This document shows, piece by piece, positions 34,402-46,574 of a DNA stretch of 64,000 nt (the first letter of the stretch is position 1; every line of letters begins with the position of its first letter). Made by a program: the position numbers and the translations under genes. The notes beneath the pieces were generated by a model that saw only the letters and a program-made list of their open reading frames with translations, had not been told where the DNA came from and made no database searches. The DNA is from Bemisia tabaci (taxonomy: Eukaryota; Arthropoda; Insecta; Hemiptera; Aleyrodidae): contig NC_092794.1 in assembly GCF_918797505.1 (NCBI RefSeq), positions 62,001 through 126,000 on the forward strand. Direction: 5' to 3'.

Positions 34402-35000
34402 CAGGGTTATCCAAAAGTCACTGACCACCCCTGTAACTTTTTTCCAAATCGAGATAGAAGTTTGAAACTTTGGGAATGTTCCTCGGTCTAAGGTAGCAAC
34501 TTTTTGGTCCCCCCAAAATTTTGGGGGGCGGCCCCCCTTAAGGGGGGCAGGGGCTAACTTTTTTTTCAAATGGCAACCCCCCCCCTTTGTGATACCTCAT
34601 TTGAAAGATAATAAAAAAGAAAATTTTTGGCGCAAACTGCAGGTCAAAATGTTCATTTTTAACAAAATGGCGGCCGGTCAAAGTTCAAAATGGCGGAAAT
34701 TTCGCATCTCTGTTGTTTATAGACGGATTGGTGTAAAACTCGGAATCCTAGGGTTTTTCGGGATGAGAGAAACGATTCTGGCATTGGTTTTCTAGAAAAG
34801 TCACTCCTTTTCAAAATGGCGACGGTCAAAATGGCGGCCTCGAGCGGGAAGTGGATAATTGGGCTACATATCGTTGGATTTGCATGAAACTTGTTATGTG
34901 GGGTATTTCGGCACGAAAAGAACTAGTCTTTCATTGAATATCTGAAATTTTGACAAATTCCAAAATGGCGGCGGAAAACTATTCAATCGAAACAGAAAAA
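34402..35000. mobile_element. Single arm of a CAGGGT-type foldback
   Basis: Begins CAGGGTTATCCAAAAGTCA after TA at 34400-34401 and follows the arm order of 23892 and 26639: GAAACTT, a run of C/G, CAAATGG, AAAATGGCGGCCGG repeated. No mirror arm is present, and the right edge is indistinct. It truncates the Copia element. Confidence 0.7.
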
Positions 35001-36206
35001 GCCGTTTTTGGAAAAACCTCAACGTTACGGCAATCATTTTGTGCTTATTACATCGTTGCCATGTCTCTCCTGGCTGTTGCTGACTGTTGCTCGGGACAAT
35101 GATTCTAGCACGTGAAAAAGTTACCTATTGATGGAGCAAAAAATAAATTGACATATTTTTTTTCTCAAATTCAAAAGCATTACCTATCATCTCCGATAAA
35201 GTTTTCTTAAATAATCACTCTAGTTATGCTGCAACATCGATTTAAAGTCAAGAACCAGGCACGGGGGACACGCAAATTTAGGACAAATGTAGGCAATTTG
35301 CACATTCAAAGTTCTCCTAAATTTTTATTTCAGTCCAAATAAAGTGGGAAATAGCATGTAATAGTCAACAATAGTGTGGAAAATGAGAAACAAATTTGAT
35401 CTGCCCATGTTTCTCAGATTATGACGATTAAAACAGCTGGGGACACCAGATTAGACGCTTATTTGAACTCACCCAGGTATTCGCATTCCCGTTTTACGCG
35501 GAGAAGCGATCGATCAATTAAAAAATGGACTATCTATTTTTTGATTGGTCACGCGATTTGAGGCTGAAGGAGGTGATAACATGTCCTTAAGCGAGGTATT
35601 GAAGGAAAATCAGCGGATTTTAGACGTAATTTTTTAACCTCGAGTTAGGTTAGATTACGTTAGGTTAGGTTACGTTAGGTTTTCAACATTGAATCAACAA
35701 AACTATAAAGAACTGACTAAAGTTTGAGGAAAATCAGACTTACAGCACATGCATTGCCCCTTTAAACAGATTTAATTTTGAACGATCCAGATGAGCAAAT
35801 AGTCCATTTTGGGTGAAGTGAGTACCCGCTTTGATTCTAGGTCACCTTACATAGAGAGGCCACTGAGGAATCCACTCGTGATGGACTTATTTGGGGGCTA
35901 CGTCATAGTTCAATTGAAAAGAAAACACATACCTTACCTTGTCTTTAATTTGCGTCATAGCGGTAAAATGTGCCCAAATGGTTCTAACAATCGATATTTA
36001 TCGTATATAATGAGTCCTTCATTGATTTTTTGGCCTGTAAATGACTAAATTGTAGTTAATTCACATAATAAACTTACGAATAATTTGTATATATAAGGTT
36101 ATTAGGTTAACATATTTGTTTTGGTTTGAACCAAGTATGTTCAATATTAAATTGAATCACTAAATCAGTCTATCGGTTCAGCGACCTTAGGCTTTACGAA
36201 GCTCTT
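35001..36206. other. Unassigned sequence with GGTTA-type words
   Basis: No gene is supported. GTTAGGTTA and TTACGTTAGG words cluster at 35643-35681. The 79-codon frame at 35809-36048 has no recognisable domain. Confidence 0.45.
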
Positions 36207-36790
36207 AAGCGTCCAGTCCACGCACAAACTAGGTGCTTTAAAGCGGCTCATAGATGGAACTGTTGACTGTTGCCTTTCAAAGCGACGATCTTTTAAGGCA
36301 ATCCCTAGAGAAAATATTACCTTACGGTGACCTAACCATCACCTTGCGGCAAGGTATCGGCCTTGCCACCCTCTTCGAGCCCTATCCGAGCCCTCGCCGG
36401 GTCAGTTCGTGGGACTTAACGACTGGGAATAATTACGCATGGCAACGTAAGAGACGAAAATCAAACCCAACACGGGATATTTCCCGATGCTGTGTCGCCT
36501 TTTTCGCGCCCTGCGTCTGGATTTGGGTATACAGTGTTGTCATACGGTTTTATTCCCAGTCGTCGAGTTCCTTGAACTGGCTCGGCGAGGGCTCGGATAG
36601 GGTTCGGAGAGGATGGCAAGGCCGGTACCTTGCCGCAAGGTGATGGTTAGCTCACCGCAAGGTAATATTTACGCTTAACCGACGTATTCGGGACACATCA
36701 CAGAGTAGATCTTGAAATCAAGAAATTTTGTGTAGAAATGGTTGAGAAATTGAAGAATTAATGCCAGTTTGAATAGGGGCGGGACGCTCT
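36207..36790. mobile_element. AAGCGTCC MITE carrying a nested MITE
   Basis: Left end AAGCGTCCAGTCCACGC and right end GGCGGGACGCTC are inverted. The flanking halves match the shorter copy at 38851-39053 (GATGGAACTGTTGACTGTTGCC and TCGGGACACATCACAGA). The interior difference is the insertion at 36312-36670. Confidence 0.7.
36312..36670. mobile_element. Nested long-TIR MITE, 359 bp
   Basis: About 95 bp at each end are inverted copies: AAATATTACCTT(A/G)CGGTGA, CTAACCATCACCTTGCGGCA, then GGCCTTGCCA and CCTATCCGAGCC. It is GC-rich relative to its surroundings and encodes nothing identifiable. The copy at 38851-39053 lacks it. Confidence 0.75.
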
Positions 36791-36923
36791 AAAATAAAAA
36801 AATGGTGGACGTCACATGCAAACTATTCAAAAGTGCAGATGATAGGGTTTTTTTGCCTGTATTTACTCAAATCCCGAAGGTAGACGTATTCTACTTAGTT
36901 TTGAATCCAACATTATACAATAT

Positions 36924-38562
36924 AGAACCCCGCACAGAGCATGGGCTCAGCGGCTCTCGATGAAAGTTGATGAAACTTTAATAGATTGTTATACAGTTCA
37001 TAATTAAGGAAAAGCCAAAAAATTAGCTCACTTTTACGAGTAGAAGCTGAGATATTCGCGATTGACCCCGGACTATTTTCTGTGCGGCGGAGGTAAATGG
37101 GCGCTCCGCGTCGCCGTCGCCTTACCTTGCTCGAGCACTTCAGCCAGGAAACCCCCTCTCCCCCCAGGTAGCTATGATGTCGCATTGTTTACACTCACAA
37201 GGGGAACTTCCGGACCTGCTGCCTCCGATTGGGCTGAATTTTTTTTTACAGACTCTATGGACCAATTCTAGAGGTTAAGATGAGCCGTTTTCCCGAATGC
37301 GCAATAGGAAGGGCGTAAAAAATTCCCAAAAGTTGCGTTTTCGGCGTGTGACTTGGTCGTGCGGCGCTTGGCAACACTGAAGCAGCCTCTTGTACCGCTT
37401 TATCGGCCTGCAGGTTTCAGGGGAGTCCGGAGCCCTACTGCACAAGTACTGGTTCCATGATAGTGATGTCCCGGGTTCGATCCTCGACTTTTTATTTTCG
37501 CATGACCACGTAACATTTTATTTTTAATTCTTCATTCGCATTTATAAATCAAGCAGTTCGATCACTATCCCCCCCCCCCTCATTTTACGTACATTTTCCC
37601 CCGATATTTATTCACATTGGCCACTTATAATCGTATGAAACTTCATTGATATGAATCAATGAATTAAAAAGCAAAGGGCTAAAATAATGTGTTTCTTGGT
37701 GACCCTTGCGTGCACATGGGTTTGGGGTTGCTCTTCGATTTATTTACACATAACATATTTTTCCAGGAAAACATTGGAAGATAATGTAGTAACAAATAAG
37801 GTTTTCTTTTGCTTTTTAATTCATTAAGTTATATCAATGAAGTTTCATACGATTATAAGTGGCCAATGTGAATAATTATCGGGGGGAAAATGTATGTAAA
37901 ATGAGGGGGGGGGGGATAGTGATCGGAACTGCTTGATTTATAAATGCGAATGAAGAATTAAAAATAAAATGTTACGTGGTCATGCGGAAAATAAAAAGTC
38001 GAGGATCGAACCTGGGACATCACTATCATGGAACCAGTGCGTGTGCAGTAGGGCTCCGGACTCCGCAGAAACCTTTAGGCCGATAAAGCGGTACAAGAGG
38101 CTGCTTCAGTGTTGCCAAGCGCCGCACGACCAAGTCACACGCCGAAAACGCAACTTTTGGGAATTTTTTACGCCCTTCCTATTGCGCATTCGGGAAAACG
38201 GCTCAACTTAACCTCTAGAATTGGTCCATAGAGTCTGTAAAAAAAATTCAGCCCAATCGGAGGCAGCAGGTCCGGAAGTTCCCCTTGTGAGTGTAAACAA
38301 TGCGACATCATAGCTACCTGGTGGGGAGAGGGGGTTTCCTGGCTGAAGTGCTCGAGCAAGGTAAGGCGACGGCGACGCGGAGCGCCCATTTACCTCCGCC
38401 GCACAGAAAATAGTCCGGGGTCAATCGCGAATATCTCAGCTTCTACTCGTAAAAGTGAGCTAATTTTTTGGCTTTTCCTTAATTATGAACTGTATAACAA
38501 TCTATTAAAGTTTCATCAACTTTCATCGAGAGCCGCTGAGCCCATTCTCTGTGCGGGGTTCT
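36924..38562. mobile_element. Palindromic foldback, AGAACCCCGCACAGAG termini
   Basis: Arms of about 800 bp pair along almost their whole length around 37745. Each arm has the 24-codon-scale GC-rich block near 37100 and 38350, a poly-C/G run (37570 and 37905) and a tRNA-like B box (GGGTTCGATCCTCGAC at about 37473; its complement at about 38000). No target duplication is evident. It lies between two copies of the AAGCGTCC MITE. Confidence 0.8.
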
Positions 38563-38850
38563 TTGAAAATGTCTTTTTAAGTTGGACTACATTTTGCAAT
38601 TAGGAACTATACATTCCGGCCCGGTTTAAAAACAACGTATGTGCTATTAGTTTCCCTATGCACATACGTGTTTTTCAGACGAGACAGAATTTTAGCTCCA
38701 AATTGCAAAATGCAGCTCAGTTGATCCTCTGGTATGGCAAAGTTGGCAACAGGTGGTGCTGATTGTTCAAGTAAAATGTTGGCAACAGCCTCTTTTCACC
38801 AGTTCCCCCTTCTGCCACCTAGAATACCTGTCATTTTATTTTTATCCTAT

Positions 38851-39053
38851 AGCGTCCAGCCTACCCTCAAACTAGGGGCTTCAAAGAGGCACATTGATGG
38901 AACCGTTTACTGTTGCCTTTAGGTAACCAATGTGTTCGGGATACATCACAGATCAGATCTTGAAATTTTTAAGGAATTCCGTGGAGAAATGGCTGAAAAA
39001 TAGAATAATTGGTGCCAGTTTGAGAGCCCCAGGTTTAAAGTGGGCTGGACGCT
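38851..39053. mobile_element. AAGCGTCC MITE, short copy, 203 bp
   Basis: AGCGTCCAGCC at the left and GGCTGGACGCT at the right are inverted, and the interior has the same order as the outer parts of 36207-36790. It represents the version without the nested element. Confidence 0.7.
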
Positions 39054-39320
39054 TATGACTTTCAATGAGACCCAGTGACCATACTCTCCGTTTAATATAT
39101 ATACTCTACTCTTAGTCACCCTACCACTCGTATCCTATTCAAGTGTGGAATTTCTGTCTTCGTCCTCAGGGGACGGCAAATCCGAGTAAACTCAACAAAA
39201 TGTCTAATTTTCATCATGCACTTTTAATGTTTAACTGCAGCTCAATCAGGATGGAGACTTTAAATATGGCGTAAGTAATGAAATGCTCCCAAAGATGTGT
39301 ATGCACCAGTTAGACTTATA

Positions 39321-41338
39321 CCGGGTGTCCGTAAAGTAACTGAAAAGTGGGTATAACTTTCGAACAAAAAAAGATAGAAGGTCGCGGTTTGTGGCATTCT
39401 TCATCATCCAAAAGGGGACATTTTTCGATGGGGGGCTTTTCCTGGTGGACCCCCCTAGAGGGCCCCAGGGGGGGCAACTTCAAAAATTCAAATGACAACC
39501 CCCATTCTTTTAGACATGATTAAAAAGAACTTAAAAAGACAGGAAAAATGGCACAAATAAAATTAAAATCGGTTATTTCGTTCAAAAGTTACAGCCGGTC
39601 AAAGTTTTAAATTGACCACTTTTCAAAAAATCGCCGATGAGCTCCAAATTATCGGAAAAACAAAAACAAACCGGGAATGAAAAGTTTGCAAAGTGCTTTT
39701 TAGGAAGAGGAAAAACAACTGACGTTGTCACAAGTCTGGATGGCATTGTTTCAAAATAAAATTTCGGAAAATTCAACATGGCGGCAAAGAGGAAACGCAA
39801 AAAATGAAAATTCCAGAAACTGTTATCTTTCAAATACCCTCTAGTTTAAGGAAATCAAAGGTATCAACTTTTAATCCTTTATTTGGCCAAGTAAGAGCAA
39901 TAATTTGCTGACTTAAAAGTTGTCAAGCGGGGCGCCTTCAATCGTTGGAGTATGCGACATCACAGGATTAAGTGTGCTGTCGAAAAATGAAGCCGATGTG
40001 AAAAAGCGCTCCTCCTTTGGGATGCTTTAGAAATGTTTAAGGTCCTCCTCCTCAAATTTAACGAGAAAAAAGAAGAAAAGTAAAATTTAGCAATTTTTAC
40101 CCACAAACTTGGCGAGCCAAAAAAACATGATTTATCCTGGTGGGGTAGGGGCGGTGGACATTTTTGACATTTCTCTCTCTGAAAATTAAAAATCAAAGAA
40201 TAATTTCAATTCTCTAACTCCTGGCACTCCAATTTGGCAGGGAGGATATCTGCTACGCTTCACCGTGTCACCGATCAGATAGTGCATCAGATGTTACCCA
40301 AAAGATTGGTGTCTCAAATCGTAAGGTTGAGACTGTCAATAAGATAATCTCAATTCAGATAATAATCAAGAGTAGAACGGCGTCTTCGGAATTGGAAGCG
40401 TAGCAGATATCCTCCCTGCCAAATTGGAGTGCCAGGAGTTAGAGAATTGAAATTATTCTTTGATTTTTAATTTTCAGAGAGAGAAGAAATGTCAAAAATG
40501 TCCACCGCCCCTACCCCACCAGGATAAATCATGTTTTTTTGGCTCGCCAAGTTTGTGGGTAAAAATTGCTAAATTTTACTTTTCTTCTTTTTTCTCGTTA
40601 AATTTGAGGAGGAGGACCTTAAACATTTCTAAAGCATCCCAAAGGAGGAGCGCTTTTTCACATCGGCTTCATTTTTCGACAGCACACTTAATCCTGTGAT
40701 GTCGCATACTCCAACGATTGAAGGCGCCCCGCTTGACAACTTTTAAGTCAGCAAATTATTGCTCTTACTTGGCCAAATAAAGGATTAAAAGTTGATACCT
40801 TTGATTTCCTTAAACTAGAGGGTATTTGAAAGATAACAGTTTCTGGAATTTTCATTTTTTGCGTTTCCTCTTTGCCGCCATGTTGAATTTTCCGAAATTT
40901 TATTTTGAAACAATGCCATCCAGACTTGTGACAACGTCAGTTGTTTTTCCTCTTCCTAAAAAGCACTTTGCAAACTTTTCATTCCCGGTTTGTTTTTGTT
41001 TTTCCGATAATTTGGAGCTCATCGGCGATTTTTTGAAAAGTGGTCAATTTAAAACTTTGACCGGCTGTAACTTTTGAACGAAATAACCGATTTTAATTTT
41101 ATTTGTGCCATTTTTCCTGTCTTTTTAAGTTCTTTTTAATCATGTCTAAAAGAATGGGGGTTGTCATTTGAATTTTTGAAGTTGCCCCCCCTGGGGCCCT
41201 CTAGGGGGGTCCACCAGGAAAAGCCCCCCATCGAAAAATGTCCCCTTTTGGATGATGAAGAATGCCACAAACCGCGACCTTCTATCTTTTTTTGTTCGAA
41301 AGTTATACCCACTTTTCACTTACTTTATGGACACCCGG
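39321..41338. mobile_element. Palindromic foldback, CCGGGTGTCCG termini, TATA flanks
   Basis: 2,018 bp with arms that are nearly identical inverted copies; the frames 39582-39833 minus and 40826-41077 plus encode the same 83 residues. The loop is about 130 bp (40262-40390). Termini read CCGGGTGTCC and are flanked by TATA at 39317-39320 and 41339-41342. Arms contain GGGGGGCTTTTCC- and CCCCCCTAGAGGG-type runs. No transposase is seen. The very high arm identity implies recent formation or ongoing conversion. Confidence 0.85.
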
Positions 41339-42589
41339 TATACAAATTTTCCCCTCGTAAAAATTTCCCGTGGGATTTCTCATTCACGGCAGTAGTGCAT
41401 ACGAGTATCAGGCAAACTGACGCGTAGGTCTCTTGAGCTCCGTGTGGGACCTATTGCGGAAAGCGTTCCGTGTCCAAAATGTCGCTGCTCAAAAAATTTC
41501 TTTGAAAATAGCGTGGGGTCCCGCAGGATCCCGTACTTGCCTTGTATTAAAGTTCACACGCATTCAAGAACAGGAAAAATTTAGGATCCACCACTACAAA
41601 GCGCATGCTATCGAACACCTGACAAAGGTGCAATACTTAGCTCTAATAGTTTTGAATATATCCAGGAACTTGGATCAATTTTTCCCTAAGATCGTTTACA
41701 CACTAAACACGCGAAGTTTTAAAATAAATACCATCTATAAATTAAAGGTGCACCAAAAATCTGAATCCATTGAGAATATTCACAGAATGTATAACACTCT
41801 ATGATTTAAAATCAAATAAGAGTATGATATGTGACGCATCACCTATGATGGGGTGCGAAGTGTTTTAGAGGATTGGACCACGAAACGGTCGGGAAGCGTA
41901 CAGCCCCTAAGGGGCTGTGTTTCGTATCTTGATACCAAAAAATAATTCAGGAAGTAGTAAGTACACTGAAAAAAAAGTTTCCTAGATATGAAGCGGAGCC
42001 GCCTTGGACCAAGTAAGCCGTTTACTTAAAAAGCATCGACAAGAAACGGTAGTTTGTTCAAAAATAACAGAGTTCGATTAAATCAAGTGAGCGCGTTACC
42101 TCAAACTAGCACCCCACGTGTATTTGGAGTGAGAAAACGTTTACTTAAAAGTAGAAACATTCCGAGACGCAAAAATATTTTCTGGAATTCAGTAATCACT
42201 TTCTGTTTGAAAATAATATCTGTGGTCTTCATCTAAGTCAACCGTTTAACTTAAAATCAGGAAACGTCCGCGAGTCTCTCGCTCGCGCTTACTGGTTACA
42301 AGCTGACGGTTGCTATAAAATTAGTAAACGAGCGACCGTCCCGCCGGAACTGGTTTTGCATAACTCCCAGGCTCGTTTACTTATTTCAAGCCAATTGTTG
42401 TTTTAAATTTAGTAAACAGTCACATCGAGGTATGCAGACTGCATCCATACCATATGTATTATTTTTAATCATTAATTCCAAAAAATGGAGAAACATATCG
42501 AATGTTTAATGAAAATGATTATTCAATTGCTTTTCTGTAAGTGTCAAAGACTTCATATGGCAAGTATTTACTTGCAAATTGTTGTCTAC
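41339..42589. other. Unassigned; contains GTTTACTTAAA repeats
   Basis: At 41964 a stretch starts CACTGAAAAAAAAGTTTCCTAG, after which GTTTACTTAAA or its complement recurs at about 42019, 42137, 42243, 42325, 42368 and 42410. The same end and motif occur in reverse at 52660-52697. The 123-codon frame at 41433-41804 shows no domain. Confidence 0.5.
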
Positions 42590-42665
42590 CTATCGGGATT
42601 TGAACCCAGGACCTACAGTTTACGAACCCGACACCCTGCCTACTGAGCCATACAGGCTCACGCTT
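42590..42665 (-). repeat. tRNA-derived SINE head
   Basis: On the minus strand TGGCTCAGTAGGCAG (A box) and, about 30 bp on, GGGTTCAAATCCC (perfect B box) are present. It lacks a pairing acceptor stem and has a longer variable part than a canonical tRNA, so a SINE or tRNA pseudogene is more likely. Confidence 0.65.
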
Positions 42666-43334
42666 CCAGTGGGCAAATTTACACTTTAAAAGTCATTGAC
42701 TTACACTCTCACCATTTATGACAGTAAATTTCATGAGGTCTGATGGGTAAAGATTTTTTGAACCCAAAAATATGAATTTGGAGCAAAAAAGAAATACGCG
42801 TGTTACTGTTATCACTTTTTTAATGTTTATATTTTTTCCATCTGAATTGATTTTTTATCTTTTTAAAAATAATTTAATACAGTTCAACTTTTTTGAAATT
42901 TTCTCTCTTCATTTTTTCTGGAAGAATCACTGCTGACTTTTAAAAAAAAGAATTAAGGGAAAAAATGAAACTTTTCAAAAAATTTTGTACTTAACATAAG
43001 AACTTCTTTTTTGATGACTGAAATTCTTACATGTTCAATTAGACCTAAATATTTTACTACTTAAAAAACCTCTTTATGAGAGACCCTCCATTTAAAAATG
43101 AAAACCAAAACCTCGAATGGACAATGCCAGTCTATTTAAAACAACGAAAGTATTTCCCTTTGCTTCCTCTTTATTTCTTTATTTAATTTCTTGTTGACGC
43201 CGAGCGTATGGGTGATCTCTGAGAGGACATATTAAATAAATGACTCCCTAAATAACAATTATTTTGTCGACACACATAGGGCATCTTGATTTTTTAACTT
43301 CTAAACCAAGGATTTTAATGGTCTCACAACAGTC
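42666..43334. other. Unassigned AT-rich sequence
   Basis: Very AT-rich, no gene or repeat recognised. Could be the body of the adjoining SINE for its first part. Confidence 0.4.
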
Positions 43335-43384
43335 TTGAAACTCCAGCGTGATACCCAGCGCCAACCGACCCCCGGTATCAAATC

Positions 43385-43645
43385 ACAGTGCTCCTCCACC
43401 GCGACGCGACGGGGGATTCCCAGTCTCTGCCTTTCCGGAAACCATGCTCGACGTAAACCACATGAATGTGTTTTGTCTCACAGCGTTACAGCCTACCCGT
43501 GCCATCCCCGCAATATCCCCGATGTCCACTTCTGAGAATTTCCCACTGACGCGAAGCCTCATCCGGTGGCCAAAAGGACCTTCCCTTTGCCCTTTGCAAA
43601 CATTGCAAGTGTTGCCGCAATCACACGCTAAATGTGGGAGCTGAA
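43385..43645 (-). other. Possible GC-rich exon or relic ORF, minus strand
   Basis: On the minus strand a frame of roughly 85 codons is open from a TTCAG that could be a splice acceptor (about 43650). It contains CDCGNTCNVCKGQREGPFGH and then RLRVSGKFSEVDIGDIAG before a TGA. GC content is well above the flanks. Cysteine spacing suggests a small metal-binding segment but no family is recognised. The plus-strand frame 43348-43644 may be its shadow. Weak support. Confidence 0.25.
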
Positions 43646-44046
43646 TGTGGCTTGAATGAGGAAGTCATCGGCCCGTATGGAAGGTGATCTGTCCAGAAAC
43701 CTAACCTCGTGAGAGAAAAAAAACTTAGCTAGCGAAAAGGAAACTTGGTCGGAGAAGAAAAAACTTGGCTTGGAAAAAAAAAACTTGGTAAGAGAAAAAA
43801 AAGAATCTGGTGGAAGAGACATACAGACATCCGCGGAGAAAAATAAACTAGGTCAGAGAAAAAGAAACTTGTGTGGGGTGGATTTTGTCTCTGGGTGGAT
43901 TAGAGGAAATATGGTAGGTGCCCAGGTTTGAGGTTGGATTTTACCATGTTGCCAACTATGGAACGGATTCCGTAACCCCAAAATATATAAATAAAAAAAA
44001 AATAATATATTGCAACCCCAAAATATATGAATAAAAAAAAATAATC

Positions 44047-44232
44047 TATAGCCTACAAATTATATATACTATAGCCTACAAATTATATATACTATAGCCT
44101 ACAAATTACATATACTATAGCCTACAAATTATATATACTATAGCCTACAAATTATATATAATATAGCCTACAAATTATATATACTATAGCCTACAAATTA
44201 TATATAATATAGCCTACAAATTATATATACTA
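44047..44232. repeat. 23-bp tandem array, eight copies
   Basis: ATAGCCTACAAATTATATATACT repeats about eight times with few changes (one CAT for TAT, two AAT for ACT variants). The mirrored place in the right arm (about 47945-47972) has a single unit. Confidence 0.9.
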
Positions 44233-45187
44233 TTTTATAAATTGATTTACAATTTTTTATATATGCCGGCAGGGATTTTATTTGTGTTTTAAGTTTTAAA
44301 TATTGAGGAATGGCTTTTAGGTATGATGGACTTAGATTCTGTAACCACTTTACCTATTTTACGGAAAATAAGAACTCCCCCACAGAAATTATCAACTCTT
44401 CTATATAAAATTACACGCTCATATAAAACGAACCATCCACCGTTCACCGCCATGTTGCCGCACTTGCGCGTGATTCGCTTCGTGGTCGATTGATTCGATA
44501 CTATGGACTCATTTAGTCTTACGTCACAGCCAGCATTGATTCTTTCGACTACGGTCTCGGGTTCCAAACAATATTGGCTGTCCTTGTTGCACTAATGGCG
44601 TTTCCCCGTAAGAAACGACTTTCTATTTTCAAAACGAATTTTCGACCTTTCAAACGCCGGGAACCACTAAGGTCACTCTTGAAATCGACTCTAAAGCGTC
44701 AAAATAGGGGGGTCCGGCCTTTTAAACGCCTCAAATCGACACATTTCACCTGAGTTATCTCAATTGAAAACCGGTCTGAAATCATCAGTCTGTCTCTCTC
44801 TACGGCCGTTTAGCTGTTTACAGACAAGATTGAGGTTCGAATCATCTTGAATTTTTACATTTTTCTCGTTGAAACTTCCCTCTTAACTAGTAAAATTTAT
44901 CAAGACAAGTTAGTTTCCAGTATCATCAAACTATTTCTATGCGCTCATGAATCGACAGAGTCCTAATTGGACCGAGTTTAACAGAAAGGAACGAAGCCAC
45001 ATCAGCTATTGCCAAGTTTAACTGGGCAATTAATTATTTTACGAGAGAACGTTTGTTCGGATTTCTTTGAAAATTTTAAGGAATTTACTTCGTGCCATGA
45101 AAAATTTTCACTGAAATTTGCACAAAAATCCGCACAATCGATTTCATGTAAAAAATTAAATTGCCCAGTTAAATTTAGCAATAGCTG

Positions 45188-45598
45188 ATGTGGCTTGGTT
45201 CCTTTCTGTTTAACAGCAGGGTCCAATTAGTGATGAGTAGGTATGGCTTCGTGGTGAAGCGTTACCATATTACATACAGCATTTTTTCAATCAACGCTCA
45301 GTCTAGCCTTAATGCGGTGATTGTTGTCAATTTTTTCCTCTCTACTGCACGACCTTACGCTCATGAACGGAGACTGCAAAAGAAAAGTGATGACTTGAGT
45401 TTTTCTTACTCTGAATCTCATGGTTTTGTATCTCTGTCTCCGAAATCATCGGGGGTTGTCTTGCTCCCCAGCTATGCAGATTTCTTCAGATCACTCGCTC
45501 AGTCTGCCTCCTATGTGAAGTCTAATCATGCTTTAGTTATGACCAGTAAGATCCTCTTTGCTTCAGCATACTTGAAAGTGTATTTTGCAGTTGGATAA
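45188..45598 (+). pseudogene. Unknown ORF on the left arm, truncated copy
   Basis: 136 codons with no family recognised. It shares KSDDLSFSYSESHGFVSLSP and SYADFFRSLAQSASYVKSNH with the inverted copy at 46858-47319. Here a TAA ends the frame where the other arm reads a lysine codon. Serine- and phenylalanine-rich with no signal peptide or clear motif. It may be a chance frame preserved by arm identity. Confidence 0.3.
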
Positions 45599-46315
45599 TA
45601 CAGTGTTTTTCTCGCGGCGTCCGAACTACACTTTTCTCATTTGACGGCTTACAAGAGCTCATGATGTGAGCGACTGCACAGCATAATGGATCAGATCATC
45701 CAGGACATCATCATGCTTTTCCAGAACTCTTGTTGTTTATAAGATTAATGGGCTCCATTAATTAATGTGTAACATTGTTGTGGAAAAGCGCGTCGATAGT
45801 CCGTCGGAGCATCGGAAGAGGATTCTCATTCACTTCAAGCCTCTTCCATTATCAAGTTATTCATTCCCAGAATGCACAGCAAACGCCATCTCCTATGGTA
45901 AGTACGTAAACCAGCTAATAAGTTTTGAGAGTGAACTTCCCCATGACCTGATGAATTTTTCTACTTGTAACTGAAAGGTTTCGAATCAGATTCAGTCTCC
46001 TTTAGAGAAGGAACTAAATGGGAAAAAGGTTTTGGTAAAAAATACCGAAGATAATGAGAGAAGAGACATGCATGAAATTTAAAGCTTTGAGCACCAGAAA
46101 TGACAACATATGACCCAGTATTCCAGACCCAATGTTGTAATAATGATGTTGCATTTAGAGCTTACGCTTTGTTTGAGCCTTTGAATTTTCTCTACGAATT
46201 TAAACCATGAAACTATTAGGAGGAAACTTAAATTAAGTTTTGCATTGGAACAATCTGGCACGCATGCTGCCTAGGATCTAATTATTTTGCCACATGTTCC
46301 GTATTGATTTACATA

Positions 46316-46570
46316 TCGACGGTGAAACTACCAAACCACGTATCTCGTTTGCGGTGTTTAAAAATCTACGCTCAAATTTTATTTTTTTGAAGTAGACCAA
46401 ATCAATATCATTCCTTGAAATTTTCACGGAATTTTCTCCGCACAAAGAGGAAAAATCACAGAAATTTTCAAGACTGGATGTTAAGTAGTTTTTCATTTAA
46501 AAAATAAAGTATGACAGGAAGTCTGCGACGTCGCAAACCGAGATACGTGGTTTGGTAGTTTCACCGTCGA
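46316..46570. mobile_element. MITE in the foldback loop, TCGACGGTGAAAC termini, TA flanks
   Basis: About 40 bp at each end are inverted copies (TCGACGGTGAAACTACC, then AAACCACGTATCTCG(T/G)), with TA at 46314-46315 and 46571-46572. It lies in the unique 670-bp spacer between the arms. No coding capacity. Confidence 0.75.
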
Positions 46571-46574
46571 TATA

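Larger units (their letters stand above)
43950..45905. repeat. Left arm of the 4.1-kb foldback
   Basis: Starts CCAACTATGGAACGGATTCC, includes AT-rich DNA, an expanded 23-bp array, a block complementary to the region around 47650, and an ORF (45188-45598). The mirror is 46575-48062. Confidence 0.8.

Noticed and set aside
39582..41077. Duplicated 83-residue gene
   Set aside because: Mirror frames of a perfect palindrome with no recognisable domain.
42590..42665. Functional tRNA gene
   Set aside because: A and B boxes are good but no acceptor stem pairs and the variable region is too long; a SINE head fits better.
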